DNA of 64,000 bases from Bettongia penicillata ogilbyi (Eukaryota > Chordata > Mammalia > Diprotodontia > Potoroidae), in assembly GCA_023548195.1 (NCBI GenBank), contig JAJHZJ010000577.1, forward strand, positions 2,207,574 to 2,271,573, read 5' to 3'. A program made the position numbers and the translations under genes. Under the pieces are notes generated by a model. The model made no database searches. It was not told where the DNA came from and saw only the letters and a list, made by a program, of their open reading frames with translations. How positions within the stretch are numbered: the first letter of the stretch is position 1; each line of letters begins with the position of its first letter. This document shows, piece by piece, positions 10,860 through 22,079 of this stretch.

Positions 10860-10998
10860 TGGGGTATCTCAGGTGGTAGTGAGTTGATGAAAACCATGGA
10901 AGTTTTCAATTATAAGCTGGATAATCCTTTGTCAGGAGTTTGTGCCCAGATCTGGTCTGATCAGATAAACTATAGAGTTCTAAACTTTGATTCAAACC
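10860..10998 (+). repeat. L3/CR1 LINE 3' end, right part
   Basis: It continues the L3 interrupted at 9934: 'ctcaggtggtagtgag', 'taagctggataatcctttgt', 'caggagtttg', then a decayed 'ttctaaactttgattc' end. L3/CR1 elements normally end in such a short ATTCTATG-like motif. Confidence 0.65.
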
Positions 10999-11590
10999 AC
11001 CACGGGACGAAAACTCTTGCAAAGCATCTCTTCTAACTTTTCATATGAAATGCCATGAGATTTAGCCAAGTTATGTGAAGAAAGGCTGATGAGAGTTCTT
11101 GATGTCATTACTCATCTGGGAAAGTGTCTAGTAGATTAAATCGACAGATTTCACCCCTATCCTGAGCTAGATCCTGAAATGTCATTAGAATGTAGGAGTG
11201 AGGAGACTGTGTAAAAAAACAGAAATATCTGCTTCTTCCTTGTATAAATCTATAAAGCAGCAGGGCCACCAAGTTAAACCTGGAGTTCCCACATATCAGC
11301 ATGCATTCTGGAATTGTCTACTTTGGTGGCACCTAAGGGACAATCTGAGGACAGATTGAAGAACTACTTCTGCATTTGCTCTTTCTCCTCATCTGCTACC
11401 CTTAGTCACTGAATAGGACTCAGTAGGATGCTATCTAGTTTAACAAAAATGGACTCCCTTACTCATGAAAGGTAGGTTCAGGTCAGACAGATAATGCAAA
11501 AGCTGGTTTTCTATATTTAAAAATTTACTTATCAGGGAACATGCATGATGGAAAACTAGATTAAAATTAATGGCATGATGATGATGATGA
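10999..11590. other. Unassigned sequence
   Basis: I recognise no repeat family or gene in this stretch. A 64-codon minus-strand ORF (11108-11302) has no motif. Confidence 0.4.
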
Positions 11591-11624
11591 TATTAATAGC
11601 TAACATTTATATAGCAAATGACCC

Positions 11625-11830
11625 CATGATATAGTACATAGAGAAATTGCCTTGGAGCCAGGAAGATATAGGTTAAAGTTCTTTTCTAAGACTGGATAAA
11701 TTATTTAATCTCTGAGTGCTCTAGGCAACTCTGTAAGATGATGAGATGAAAATAAGGAGAGATAATGAGTCTCTCTGTGTTGGTGGAGACAATTCTTTAC
11801 CAGAGGCTTCCCTACAAATCTTAGTCCAGA
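11625..11830 (+). mobile_element. MON1-type CORE-SINE
   Basis: After a MIR-like scrap 'taatagctaacatttatata' (about 11593-11613), a SINE starts near 'atatagtacatagag'. It has 'cttggagccaggaagata' and then the MON1-specific 3' part 'gtgctctaggcaactctgta', 'gttggtggagacaa' and 'accagaggcttccctac'. The same 3' part occurs reversed at 28290-28470 and 42713-42955. Confidence 0.65.
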
Positions 11831-11837
11831 GATTTAT

Positions 11838-12130
11838 GTGTGTGTATGTACATACACACATATGTATACACACATGTATATGTACATATGTGTATATGTG
11901 TATATACATGTATGTGTGTATATTTATGTATACATATAAATATATATGTATATACATATACACACATATATAATATATCCACCTGGTTTGTAACTTTCTT
12001 GATATTTCTGTGTGTGGTATGTATGTACAAATACATACATATATGTGTGTTTGCATATCCCATATATGCATACCCAAATATATGTGTATGTATATATGCA
12101 AATATATGTATATATACAACAAATATTAAG
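11838..12130. repeat. Compound (TG/TA/CA)n microsatellite
   Basis: There are two blocks, about 11838-11975 and 12008-12130, of alternating purine-pyrimidine sequence rich in 'tatgtgtatatg' and 'cacacatatg'. They generate spurious ORFs on both strands (11721-12199) consisting almost entirely of Y, I, H, T and C codons. Such tracts can form left-handed or cruciform DNA. No function is shown. Confidence 0.85.
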
Positions 12131-12179
12131 ATATATATTCATATATAATATATGTATATAACTTTCAAGATTTCTAAAA

Positions 12180-12840
12180 ATTTTACAAAAATAATTCATA
12201 CCCCAAGATCCTCAAAAGTTCTAGGCTCATATAAACTGATTCCAAGGAGGTAGCCCTAAATGATCACTTTCTCTTTTTGGTCATTTACCTCCCAACCTTA
12301 CATTAAGGAAATATCAAGATGGAGCTTATTTCTAGGTTTCCAAATATGTGACTAACACGGTCTCTAGTTCCTATATAAGTAGTCACTAGATTATAAGTTC
12401 CTATCAGAAGGGAATCGAACTTGATTTCACCAGCATCCTTATATTTAGTTCTGTTTCACAGGGTGTTATAACAGTCTCCCCTACCTTCTTATTGCCACTT
12501 GAGGTATTAGTTTCCTCTAGAAGGCAAAGACTTTTTGGGACTGCTGGAGAAGCATCTTTCCAATTGCACCTAAACTGTATTAATAATTTAATGTCAGAGC
12601 AGGTAGCTGCAACATACCAACATGGCTCTCTAAACTCCCTTTCTCTTTCCAGGTTTCTAGGCTCCCAAACTCTTAAGTTCTCTTACACATGAGAGGAGCC
12701 CAAAAGCTGCACCTGTCCCCAAAACCTCTCTTCTTTATTTGAAAGTTTGGATTTTTGGTTCATACTACTAAGGAAATCAAACTTCTGTCTTGTTAATGAG
12801 GAGGTTAGAGTTAATGAACATTGTACATGCAGATCTCTCA
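12180..12840. other. Unassigned sequence
   Basis: No repeat or gene is recognised. The overlapping ORFs 12492-12692 (+) and 12683-12868 (-) are short and featureless. Confidence 0.4.
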
Positions 12841-12844
12841 GACC

Positions 12845-12962
12845 ATATGGGTTAATGCATAGAATCACAAATTTAAAAGGTAGAACATTCTTTAGTCAAC
12901 TAGTTCAACCTCCTCATTTTACTGATGAAGAAACAGAGCATAAAGAGGTGGAGTCAGAAAAG
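12845..12962 (-). repeat. Ancient MIR-like repeat fragment
   Basis: 'cttagtcaactagttcaacc', 'tcctcattttactgatgaag' and 'aaacagagcataaagaggtg' match the common mammalian 'atctagtccaaccccctcattttacagatgagg' repeat. I assign it to the MIR-like group without a firm family name. Confidence 0.5.
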
Positions 12963-12964
12963 GT

Positions 12965-13140
12965 GTCATAAAATGGAAGACATGGAGATTAGAAGACCTA
13001 TTCAGACACAATAGCTGTGTGACTGACCCTAGTTAAGTCACTTAACCTCTCTCCTTCAGTTTACTTTTCCACAATGTGAGAGATTTGGACTTGATGACTT
13101 TTAAGGTTCCTCACTGCTCTAAAGCTACAATCCTATGATT
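12965..13140 (+). repeat. MIR3-type SINE with CR1/L3-like tail
   Basis: The CORE part 'aatagctgtgtgactgaccc' and 'aagtcacttaacctctctcc' is followed by 'tttggacttgatgacttt', 'aaggttcctcactgctct' and the octamer-like end 'atcctatgattta'. The tail matches the L3/CR1 3' end, which suggests mobilisation by that LINE. Confidence 0.6.
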
Positions 13141-13144
13141 TATA

Positions 13145-13860
13145 ATCTGATAAGGGATTTGCCCCATATCATACAATTGGGGACAGGAGATAGATGTCTG
13201 TCTCTGCAATTTATTTCCAGCAAGAACTCTTAGTACTCCAACTCTCTTCAACTATTTCTGATTCTTGAGAATAGCAGAAAAAGCCCTTTTTGACCTCTTT
13301 GTTTTCTGACTAGGCTTGCTATGGGCAAGCATATGCTTCTCTAATGTGTCTTTGCCTCAGTGCCTCAATGCAAGGCTCCTAGAGGTTAAGGGATGGTGGT
13401 CTCATGAAAAGGATCCTTTCCCCTCCTTGCTTTCAAATATTAGAATGGTTCTGTTGAATTACGATCCCTTTCCTCTGGATGCTTAAAAGTAAAAACAGAA
13501 TGAGAACAGTTTCTTAGCCAATACAAAGATATCTCTCTTCTGACAACAATCTCTCCTATTTAGAGCCCTGACCAATGAAATCATTTTGGGGGTAGCCTTC
13601 CCATTTTATCTTGAAATCCATGCCTTCCAAAGCACTAAGGATCATCTTTGAACCAACCAATTCATTTTGGGGTTACTTCACTAACCAAGAACTAATCAGG
13701 AGTTGTTTTTGTCCTCTCAGTAAGGTGTCAAGGAGTCTGCTCATACTTTATTGGAAGAGGTGCTTTCCAAAATCTAGGGTAAAAATGTACCATTCTGTAA
13801 GATGATCCATTTTATTGGGTAATTAACCTGAATTACCACCCCCAACACACACCTCCACAT
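13145..13860. other. Unassigned sequence
   Basis: Nothing is recognised here. The 64-codon ORF at 13611-13805 has no motif. A faint repeat of 'caatgaaatcattttggggg' and 'accaattcattttggggtta' about 90 bp apart may be a local duplication. Confidence 0.35.
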
Positions 13861-13864
13861 GCAC

Positions 13865-14075
13865 CATCCCCGTCACACACATTATCTCATTTAAATCTCA
13901 CAGTAACTGTTTGAGATGCTTGTCAGAGGTATTGTTATTCCTAGTTTTAAAATGAGGAAAGAAGTTTAGAAAGTTTCAGTGACTTGATCACTAACATGAG
14001 TCTTTCATGGAATTCAAAGCTCAACTCTTAACTCCAGATCCAACACTTTTTCCACTATACTAAACCACTTCTAAA
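13865..14075 (-). repeat. MIR-type SINE
   Basis: This is a complete-looking complement of MIR: 'cattatctcatttaaatctc', 'attgttattcctag', 'aaaatgaggaaaga', then 'cttaactccagatccaacac' and the reversed head 'ccactatactaaacca'. Confidence 0.65.
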
Positions 14076-14649
14076 TTTGTTGACTTAACAAGTTTTTGTA
14101 ATCTTTGTAAACTTTCATTATTTATAAGAAACTGTCCAAATCTCTAATGCTATAATATTTTCCATTTGTGTTAGCCATAGTCTGAGAATCTGAAAAAGTT
14201 ATGATGTTCTGCTTTAATATTATGCAGCAGAGCACTTTCTCTATGCTGATTTCCCTGGACCTCAAAGGCATATACCCTGTGGTGACTAGAAAGATAAAAA
14301 TAGGATTTAATAGCCCTTGAAATCTTGGAACAGAATTGTGGAGTGGGTAAAGAGGGTTATTATTTACACATGGGAAAAAATTATACAGACTAAGATTGTA
14401 TAGAGCAAAGGATGTAAATTATATAGGGGCCATGAAGGAGAGAAAGCAGTTTGGCATCTCTATTTCCAAGGGAGGATGATTTTTTCAAGTTAATGAAATT
14501 ATAAAAAAAGTCAGCTTATAAATAGAAGACAATATATTATGAAGTATTAGCTAATGCAATGCAATTATAAACAGCTCAGTTATGCAAAATCTTCTCACTC
14601 TTTAGATTGCTTTGGGACTTTTACATGATCAGTTCACTTATGTATCTAC

Positions 14650-14990
14650 ATGGATTCACTAAACAGTTACTATAGACTTAACACCACAGTAAGAACTGTG
14701 TAGAATTGAAAAGAATTACAGAAAAAGTATCATTGTCTTCTAGGAAATAACTAACGAGTTGGGGATAAAACAGTAACACCCCAGAAATAATTAAAAGAGA
14801 ATTGTATTAAACATTATAGTGTAGAAATAAACAAATGGAGTTCTTGAAATAGGAAAGATCACTATGGGCCCCATTAGTCAAAGAAGACTTCCTGGATAGG
14901 ATGTAATTTCAAGTAGGCCTTTAAGGATTGGTAAGATTTGGATAGATAGGGAGGGAGGGAACAAGATAAGCTACATTCCTTTAAAAGAAT
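14650..14990 (-). repeat. L2 LINE 3'UTR, complement
   Basis: It holds complement landmarks of L2: 'gttactatagacttaac', 'gaagacttcctggatagga', 'ttcaagtaggcctttaagga' and 'agggagggaacaagata'. These match the reverse of 'ccacctcctccaggaagcc...catccttcaagactcag'. Confidence 0.55.
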
Positions 14991-15090
14991 AAATTTACTA
15001 TTATTACTCTCTGCCTTTTAGCTTTGTAACAAAAAAAATATGCTTTACCAATTTAGAGGTATTAAAAAGGGTAGCCTAAACATCTTAGAG

Positions 15091-15260
15091 CAGGGGTGGA
15101 GAACCTGCAGTCTTGAGGACACATGTGGTCCTCTAGGTCTTCAAGTGTCACCCTTTGACTGAACCCAAACTTCACAGAACAAACCCCTTCTATAGAATGA
15201 TTTGCTCTGTAAAATTTTGACTCAGTAAAAAGGCCACACCCAAGCTCTTAGCCTTAGAGC
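15091..15260. mobile_element. hAT-like palindromic MITE, right arm decayed
   Basis: The left terminus 'caggggtggagaacctgcag' has the hAT/Charlie-like form. The first arm runs 'gaggacacatgtggtcctct' to 'actgaacccaaacttcacag'. The centre is 'gaatgatttgctctgtaaaa', and the returning arm is recognisable only up to 'ggccacacccaag'. The better-preserved relative at 38607-38801 keeps both arms. It has no transposase and is non-autonomous. Confidence 0.65.
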
Positions 15261-15264
15261 ATCA

Positions 15265-16660
15265 TTAAGACATTTTGGACACTCTCTCAAAGTGTGCTGT
15301 CATATCATTGTCTGCACAAATAGGCCTAATTTGTGAACAGACAAACAGCCTTGAAGGAAATTTCATTTCTCTCAAACAGTTCCATGAGACTTTCTAAGGT
15401 GAAACATTTCATGGATCCACCTTTGACCCAAATTGATTCCAAGAGTAAATTTTACTTACGTGATGACAGCTCTGGTGCAGTCCAGTGTGCCTGTCCAATA
15501 AACTCAACGAACAACTCCTTTGTCTCAGGTTATGGTTCAACATAACCAAGAAAATATGCACATTTGTAATTGAAGGAGGGGGCAAATCTTGATGCACAAG
15601 CTCTATGCTTTCCCCTGTGATTTATTTTTAATAATACAATGCTCTGTTTTCACTGCAAACAAAACTCTCTCAATATGCAGGTGGCCTTTAGCCTAGAATT
15701 CGGGAAGGAAACAACAGTTTGTTTCTGATTTATTTTGTTTGTATAGTTGGGATGGTATCATTGATTGAGACTTCAAATAAATCTGATGGCAGTTCAGTAG
15801 TGTAGAAATCGTGTTGATATTCTTCTTGATCCTGGTTCAGATAAATAGGTTCTGTAAGGATGGTTCACAGAAAGGCTTTTAGTAGTTTAAGTGGCTGCTT
15901 GGTAAGGGCTTTGAGTTCAGTAATTTTTGGACAGATTATTAACTGTGACTTTGGTTGATTCAGTTAGCCAATTTCCCTGCTGCCTCCCTTGCAAAAGAGA
16001 GAGACAGCTCTTTGACTCTTGGCCACTGTAAAGAATAACTCATAAAAATGACTACAAAGCAGGGTGCAATTAGAAATTTTATATAAGGGGCTATATTTTG
16101 CAATGGAGAGGAAACTCTAAGACTAGACAACTTAACTAAAAGGCAAGACCATTGTCTGGGACTTTGATTATGTCTTTTGACATTTCTCCACTTATTGGCA
16201 TTGCGAATGATTTGCTTGGGTCATGATTATTTCAGGTCTGAGCCACAAAGGCCTTTGAAAGGAAATAGATAGATCTGCCAGAGGCAGAGAGGATGTAGAC
16301 AAGGTTGGGATGTTCCAGACACATAATGTATGTTCTGATCTTCCCCAGGGAAATTCTGAGCAGCATCAAAATGATCCAAAAGCACGTGATTTTTGACTTA
16401 TCTTAAGTTCAATGCCATTACGTTTAATAAGTCCAGATCCTAGGATGCTGAGGTATAGGTATGATTGTCTTGTAATTATTGAATTATAGTATGATTAACT
16501 TGTAACTGGTGATCAAGTTGCTTTATTACTTAAAGGCTAGGTATTTTAGTATTTGGTCTCTATATCTAGATGTTTTATAGGTGTCAAAAATTAGTGTGTG
16601 TGATCCAAGCTCTCTCCTGACAAATATAATACTCCATAGACATCAATGAACTATATCTCA
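15265..16660. other. Unassigned sequence
   Basis: No recognisable repeat or gene appears across about 1.4 kb. Short ORFs at 15333-15545 (+) and 15409-15597 (-) overlap each other on opposite strands and carry no motif. Confidence 0.4.
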
Positions 16661-16667
16661 AGGATCA

Positions 16668-16835
16668 CAGACAAAGGGCTGGGAGGTACCTCAGAGGTTA
16701 CATACCCAATTCTCTTATTCTATAGATGAGATAACTGAACTTCAGAGAGCTTAAATGTGGGTTGAGTGTGCCTAAGGACACACATAAAGTAAGTAACAGA
16801 TCTGGGATGTAAAATCACAGGGAGGGTACTGGTTC
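16668..16835 (-). repeat. Ancient MIR-like repeat
   Basis: 'gggaggtacctcagaggtta', 'ctattctatagatgag'-like sequence and 'ataactgaacttcagagagc' match the 'gggaccttagaggtcatctagtcc...cagatgaggaaactgag' repeat group. Confidence 0.5.
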
Positions 16836-17032
16836 TATCTTATGTAATACTATGAAATGTTTGCTTCCCATAGAAAGCAAATGTCCCTCCAACCTTACTT
16901 TAGGTCAAAGGATAATTCTCAGGACATTATGATACAACATGGGTTAAATAATGGGAAAATGTGTTTTGTTAAAGTGAAATAGAACTTCAGAGGTCATAAG
17001 AGCATAAATAAATTTTGACCTTGAATATGCTT

Positions 17033-17268
17033 CACAGCAGTATTTCTTAGCATGGGGTCTATAAACTTGAGAAAGAGATAGAGAGAAAGACAGAGATAGA
17101 CAGAGACAAAGATAAAGGGGGGATAAAGACAGAGACAAAGACAAAGACTGAGATTTCGATGTAATTTTCTTTGTAATCACATGTATTTTGTTTTATGCAC
17201 TTAATAATGTTATTTCCAGAAAGGATTCAGAATGGTAAAGGAATCCATCACACACACGCATACACCCA

Positions 17269-17304
<36 letters not shown>

Positions 17305-17325
17305 TACACAAGTTAATAAATCCTT
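17033..17325. mobile_element. hAT-like non-autonomous element with embedded microsatellites
   Basis: The left end 'cagtatttcttagcatgggg' and 'tctataaacttgag' match the terminal 'caggggttcttaacctgggg...' type seen again at 46012. The body has 'gatgtaattttctttgtaat', 'cacatgtattttgttttatg', 'aataatgttatttccagaaa' and 'ggaatccatcacacac'. The right end is a decayed 'agttaataaatcctt'. A GA-rich tract (17055-17155) and a (CA)n tract (17248-17312) have expanded inside it. It has no transposase. Confidence 0.6.
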
Positions 17326-17455
17326 CTTTAGAGGCTGTCTAATGCAACCTTTTCATTTTTCAAATCAAGAAACTGAGGCCAAGAAGAGCAAAATTATTTA
17401 CTCAAAGACAAATCGGTGCTGGGATTAAAGTTCATACCTTCTACCATATTACAAT
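17326..17455 (-). repeat. MIR-like fragment
   Basis: 'tctaatgcaaccttttcatt', 'aatcaagaaactgaggccaa' and 'ggtgctgggattaaagttca' form the complement of a MIR-like 3' part. Confidence 0.5.
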
Positions 17456-18180
17456 GCTTCTTAATAATTCTAGCTGTGTCTTCTCTTTCAAATTTTGACA
17501 AAATATTCTTCAAAATCAAGGCCCAGTAAAGTTCATTTTTCCCCTAAATAGTTGTTAGAAAATCTTAGTTTGGACTTCTACCCACTTACTTTCTCTCCAT
17601 CTCAGGAGTGCCTGGAGACCAATCAAATGTAGTCATAATAACGTAGGTCAAGGATTACACTTGGTTAATGTGCCCCAGTGAAAGACCAGGGGATTTACAA
17701 CTTAGAAAGAAAACTGTTTTTATTTTTGTTCACATGTAGAATTCACTCCTATAAAAATTTATAGCACTACTAAAAAGACCACACTGCATTCACATAGCAA
17801 TGTTACCTGAATTTCAACACTTCACAATATATCAGTATCCAAAAAAAAAAAAGAACAAGAAATTTACTATGAGGTTGGGAAGTGGTGGAAAGGAAAGATG
17901 AACAGAACCATGGCTTACACAAAAAATCCCTTCACTAGGGACCATTTGTGTTCCTTTTCACTCTTTATAAGGCAAGACAAGGAGGGGGAAGTCTGCAAAG
18001 AATTCAACGGCAAATATAATTTATATAGGCTGCTGGTCAACATTTATTTTAATCTTTTATTCTGTGTTTTATACTTTCCTGTAGCTACTAAATTTTTATA
18101 CTTTTAAATTTTTCACCTGCTTAACTGCTGGCAAAGACAATAATTTTCCCTTTGCTATCCACCTTTCTAAACACTTGAAA
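17456..18180. other. Unassigned sequence
   Basis: No element or gene is recognised. There is an A-rich run near 17840-17852 and a short motif-free ORF at 17898-18107. Confidence 0.35.
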
Positions 18181-18184
18181 TTTG

Positions 18185-18835
18185 TGTAACAGTCAGTTGA
18201 TCAATCAAGCAACATTTAAGTACCCACTGTGACTCGGGTACTGTACTAGGATCTGGGGGTACAAAGAAAGGAAAATAAAAAAAAGTCCTTACTCTCAAGG
18301 AGTTCACAATCTAATGGAGAAGACATTCAGATAATGATGTCTTAAAAGATACATAAAGGATAAACTGAAGATAGTCTCAGAAGACACCAAGATTAAGGAA
18401 AACTGGGAAATCTTTTTTGAAGAAAGGTCACAATTCAACTGAAACTGGAAGGAAGCCAGGGAAACTAGGAGGAAGAGATAAAGAAAGTCCTCTGGACATG
18501 GAAGACAGCCAGAAAAAATGCTCAGAGCTAGAAGATGAAGTATCACGTCTGAAAAACAGAAATGAGGCTGACGTCACAGGATAACAGACTACACAGAGTG
18601 AAGGAAGGTGTAAAAAGTCTGGGAAAGGTAGGAAGGGGTCCAGTTATAAAGAGTTTTGGAAACAAAATGGGGTTTTCTATTTGATCCTGGAGGCAATAGG
18701 AATTCATTGATTGGTGAGGGGTGAAATAGTCATACTTGCATTTTAGGAAGTTCAGTTTGACAATGAAATAGAAGATGGATTGGAGTGGGAAAGACTTGAA
18801 AATGATCCTGCCATAACTCTGAGGCAAGACTTCAT
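18185..18835 (-). repeat. L2 LINE 3' region, complement
   Basis: This is a long L2 copy in reverse: 'atcaatcaagcaacatttaa', 'tactctcaaggagttcacaa', 'aactggaaggaagccaggga', 'tggacatggaagacagccag', 'tttgatcctggaggcaatag' and 'agatggattggagtgggaaa'. Read on the minus strand these are the familiar L2 blocks 'gtgaactccttgag' and 'ctattgcctccaggatcaaa'. Confidence 0.65.
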
Positions 18836-18989
18836 CACCTTGCGATTAGATGATTACAATAACCCTGCTGCTTGGTCCCGTGGGGGGTGGGGGGAAAGAA
18901 GTAAAAAAGAAGTGCCATATTCATAATTCCCAAGTCTTCTCCCAACTTTCTCCCAGTACTGGCAAATTGCTGGATTTATTAACTGGTGA

Positions 18990-19135
18990 TTAATGGTTTC
19001 ATTAACATTAATGAATTAATTCACCTAGGATTTATCAAATCCCAACTAGGTGGAGATACTTTGTTAGGTACTATTGTTACAAAAAGTGAAATAGGTGCTG
19101 CCCTCAAAGAGATTGTATCACATAAGGGGAAACAA
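18990..19135 (-). repeat. L2 LINE 3' end, complement
   Basis: 'tttatcaaatcccaactagg', 'actttgttaggtactattgt' and 'ctgccctcaaagagattgta' give the reversed L2 terminus. It lies head to head with the + strand L2 that follows. Confidence 0.5.
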
Positions 19136-19139
19136 TGTC

Positions 19140-19590
19140 TGCAATCTAGCACCAATCTACCTTTCGCATCTTATTGCATTATTATTTTAATTCATACTAT
19201 CTATGGTTCAGACAAAACAACATTTTTCTGGTCTCCGTATGTGACTTTCCCTCTCCTTTCTCTGTACCTTGCACAGGATATCCTTCATACCTAGACAGCT
19301 CTCCCACATTTCAACTCTTTCTCAGATAATCTATCTCTTCCTTCAAAACTCAGTTCAAGGGCCACCTCCCACAGGAAGCCTGTGTTGATTGGTTACCCCT
19401 CCTCTTATTATTGCCTCATTGTTGGAACTGACTTTGTATTTATTTTATATTTGAATTTCTATATACCTGTTATTTTCCCCAAATTTTTCCCAAGCTTTGT
19501 GAGGGCAATGACTCCCTTGCTTTCATCTTTGGTGCCGGCCACATAGAAAGTGTTCTGTAAACGCTTGTTGAATTGAGTTGGATAACACAA
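19140..19590 (+). repeat. L2 LINE 3'UTR and terminus
   Basis: It includes 'ccttcaaaactcagttcaag', 'gccacctcccacaggaagcc', 'ctttgtatttattttatatt', 'gctttgtgagggcaatgact' and 'ggccacatagaaagtgttct', ending near 'ttgttgaattga'. It is a well-ordered L2 3' end. Confidence 0.75.
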
Positions 19591-19599
19591 GGGTATACT

Positions 19600-21125
19600 T
19601 GAGCTATCTCAAACGTGCTACTTCTTAAATTTTTAATGTGAGCATTAGCATCTTGATGTTAATGTTTCAAATCAGACCTTGATTTGTTATTTTGACTTGA
19701 GTGATGAGAAAATATTAATAATGAAGATTACACTTGAAAGTCGAGTATATATTGTTATTTTTTGGAAAGCTAATTGTTAAACATTTAGAAGTACACTTCT
19801 GGATGTAAAATGTTATTTTACAAAATTATGCACATACACACATACATACATACAGAGAAATAGATATGTTTATGTGTGTATACATGCACAATATTACCTT
19901 AGATTCATTTTTCTACTTTGTTTCCTTAGTAAGGATTTGTTATTAGAAGACAGTAAGATTTATCTTATAGGTACATAACACCACATTTATTGACTGAGAA
20001 AGGGATCAAATTATCCCTATTAATAGTTTCCACCTAATTAGACAAGACAAATTATAAACACACTGTGAAAATGAAAATGCTTCAAAAATTGCAATTGTGA
20101 AAAAATACATTTTTTTTCAGAGAAAGATAGTTATCATTATACTGTAATGGAGAGGAGTAGGGTAGTGGAAAAATCTTTAAAAATGAAAATATGATGATTT
20201 TAAAGAAAAACTAAAGGTTCCCCAAAGGAAAGTTATTTCCCAAGCAATTGATAATCTCATTAAAAAAATGTCAGCAGTATGGAATGCATCTGAAGTACTC
20301 TGGGAAGGCCCATTCCTTCCACAGTTTGCATTTATTTAAAGCACTAAATGAAAAGGAAATTGTCATGACTGAGACATATATACTTGCATTTTCAGGCTTG
20401 AGAACAAGATACCATGAATGAATTTCTGTGCCTCGTCTAGCTTAAACTAAAAGGATTGAAAATATCTAAAAAATATTCATTGTTTCAGTGAAGGAACAAG
20501 ATTTCATTTGTAAAAACTAGATATGGAAATGAGGATTCCAAAAATGTATGTTGAAATTTCCACATCAATTGAACTCTGATCTAAGTACCACCTACATTCT
20601 GGGGGATTTATAAAGTTAACTTTTTCATTTTTCTTTTGCATCAAAACTTTTTTTTAAGTTGGTAATGTAATTTGGGTACAACTTTCACCTAACCTTATAA
20701 GCAGAGCAGGAAAGAAATGATGGCTACCTTTATTTGGATGAAAGTGGAAAGCTGAAATTCTTGGAATTCATAATATGTTTTTTACATATTTAGGCTATTT
20801 GAAATGAGCAGTAAAAAATGAACATATTCACCACGGGAAGTCTGCTCATTTCAGAAAGGGATAAATTCATCCCTCTCATTCAGCTGGATAGCATGAATAC
20901 TTGTTAAAATGAGTGAATGATATGGTAATTTCAAAAGGGATTATGCCATCATAACTTTTAATTAAAGGAAAAGATAGGAATATGCAATGAAATTAATTGG
21001 CACAGGAATTTGTGGTAGAAAAAATATAGTCATCGTTAATGCATAATAAGATTGATATCAGAAAAATATTTCAGTGGTTAAAGAAATATTTATTATATTG
21101 GGATGTTCAATATGAAGCATTATGA
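19600..21125. other. Unassigned AT-rich DNA
   Basis: There are about 1.5 kb without a recognisable repeat apart from a small (CATA)n tract at about 19830-19890. No ORF of note. Confidence 0.4.
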
Positions 21126-21129
21126 TTAT

Positions 21130-21325
21130 TTTTGTGCTTGGTACAGTTCTGATCATGTCACTTTCCTGCCCAATAACCTCCCTACACTCTCTATTGGCCA
21201 TAGAGCAAAGTTCAAACTTCTTTGTCTGCTATTCGTAATTACAGTCAAATCTTACATAACACTTGCAAATATTTTATATATATTATCTTATATGACCTCA
21301 CACCAAACTTTTAAAGTTGGTAAAA
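21130..21325 (+). repeat. L2 3'UTR fragment followed by MIR-like block
   Basis: 'gttctgatcatgtcactttc', 'aaagttcaaacttctttg' and neighbours match the L2 block 'gatcatgtcactcccctgc...aaagtccaaactcctt'. From about 21245 it passes into 'aatattttatatatattatc' and 'ttatatgacctcac', which is MIR/THER1-like. Confidence 0.5.
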
Positions 21326-21472
21326 CCTGCCTTAAATAGCCTGAAATGAGCCCTACTACTTCTAACTTCTTTGCCTTTGTCTAAATAACAAAAAATAAAC
21401 ATATATAACAGATATATAATGCAAATAAATAAATAAGTAATGAGATTTATTATTTATAAAATGCACAAATCA

Positions 21473-21715
21473 CTACATTGAGTGTACTTGCAATAGTCTC
21501 CTCCAAAGGCAGCTCCTGGACCTCTGCTTAGTCTCAAAACTTCCAAATTTCTCACAGGGATAAGCCACTTCAAACTTTATGTGGAGTTTATCCATAAAGT
21601 CCTGCCACGGATGATCCTTCGGGTTCACAAAGTGGAAACTGTTCACACTATATAATTGAAACAATGGGTGCACTTTATACCTTTGCATTGGATATCCCAT
21701 AACATATTGCTCTTC
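21473..21715 (-). other. Exon-like ORF of unknown identity
   Basis: A 75-codon minus-strand ORF (MGYPMQRYKVHPLF start at 21700) is not explained by any repeat I recognise. Its middle reads 'NPKDHPWQDFMDKLHIKFE' and 'YPCEKFGSFE', an even composition unlike the low-complexity ORFs nearby. Within about 25 bases after the TAG stop there is a tandem AATAAATAATAAA. There is no splice acceptor I trust upstream and no A-tail after it. It could be a gene fragment, an old pseudogene or chance. No function is claimed. Confidence 0.3.
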
Positions 21716-21974
21716 CCCTTTTCATCTCAGTTTTAAATAATCCATTGCTTCTGAACCTCTTGTTACTTCTATTTTCTATACCTTGTTTTCAATGACTATG
21801 TCATCTTGGATTGGGGATAGGGACAAATTATCTTCCTTAATATAAAAAAATATAAGTTTGAGCTAAAATTGTTTCTCAGGTCTCTTCAAACTATAGATGG
21901 GTGATTTTAATAATTGACATCAACTGCATAAAGCATAATGGTTTAGAAAAGATGTTGGGCAAGTTAATATAAAG

Positions 21975-22078
21975 GATATATATTATAATATAATATATAT
22001 TTATTAATATAATATAAATTATATAATATAATATAAATTATATAATATAATATAAATTTATATAATAAATATAATAAT
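21975..22078. repeat. (TATAATATAA)n AT-rich minisatellite
   Basis: 'tataatataaattatataat' style repeats run for about 100 bp. It is simple sequence, likely unstable in length. Confidence 0.85.
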
Positions 22079-22079
22079 T

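Noticed and set aside
11721..12199. Several overlapping ORFs of 75-133 codons on both strands
   Set aside because: They are translations of a (TA/TG/CA)n microsatellite, made almost only of Y, I, H, T, V and C, and occur on both strands.
15083..15259. 8 bp TSD (tcttagag / ccttagag) around the MITE at 15091
   Set aside because: The right end of the element is too decayed to locate, and several 'cttag' words occur nearby, so the match may be accidental.
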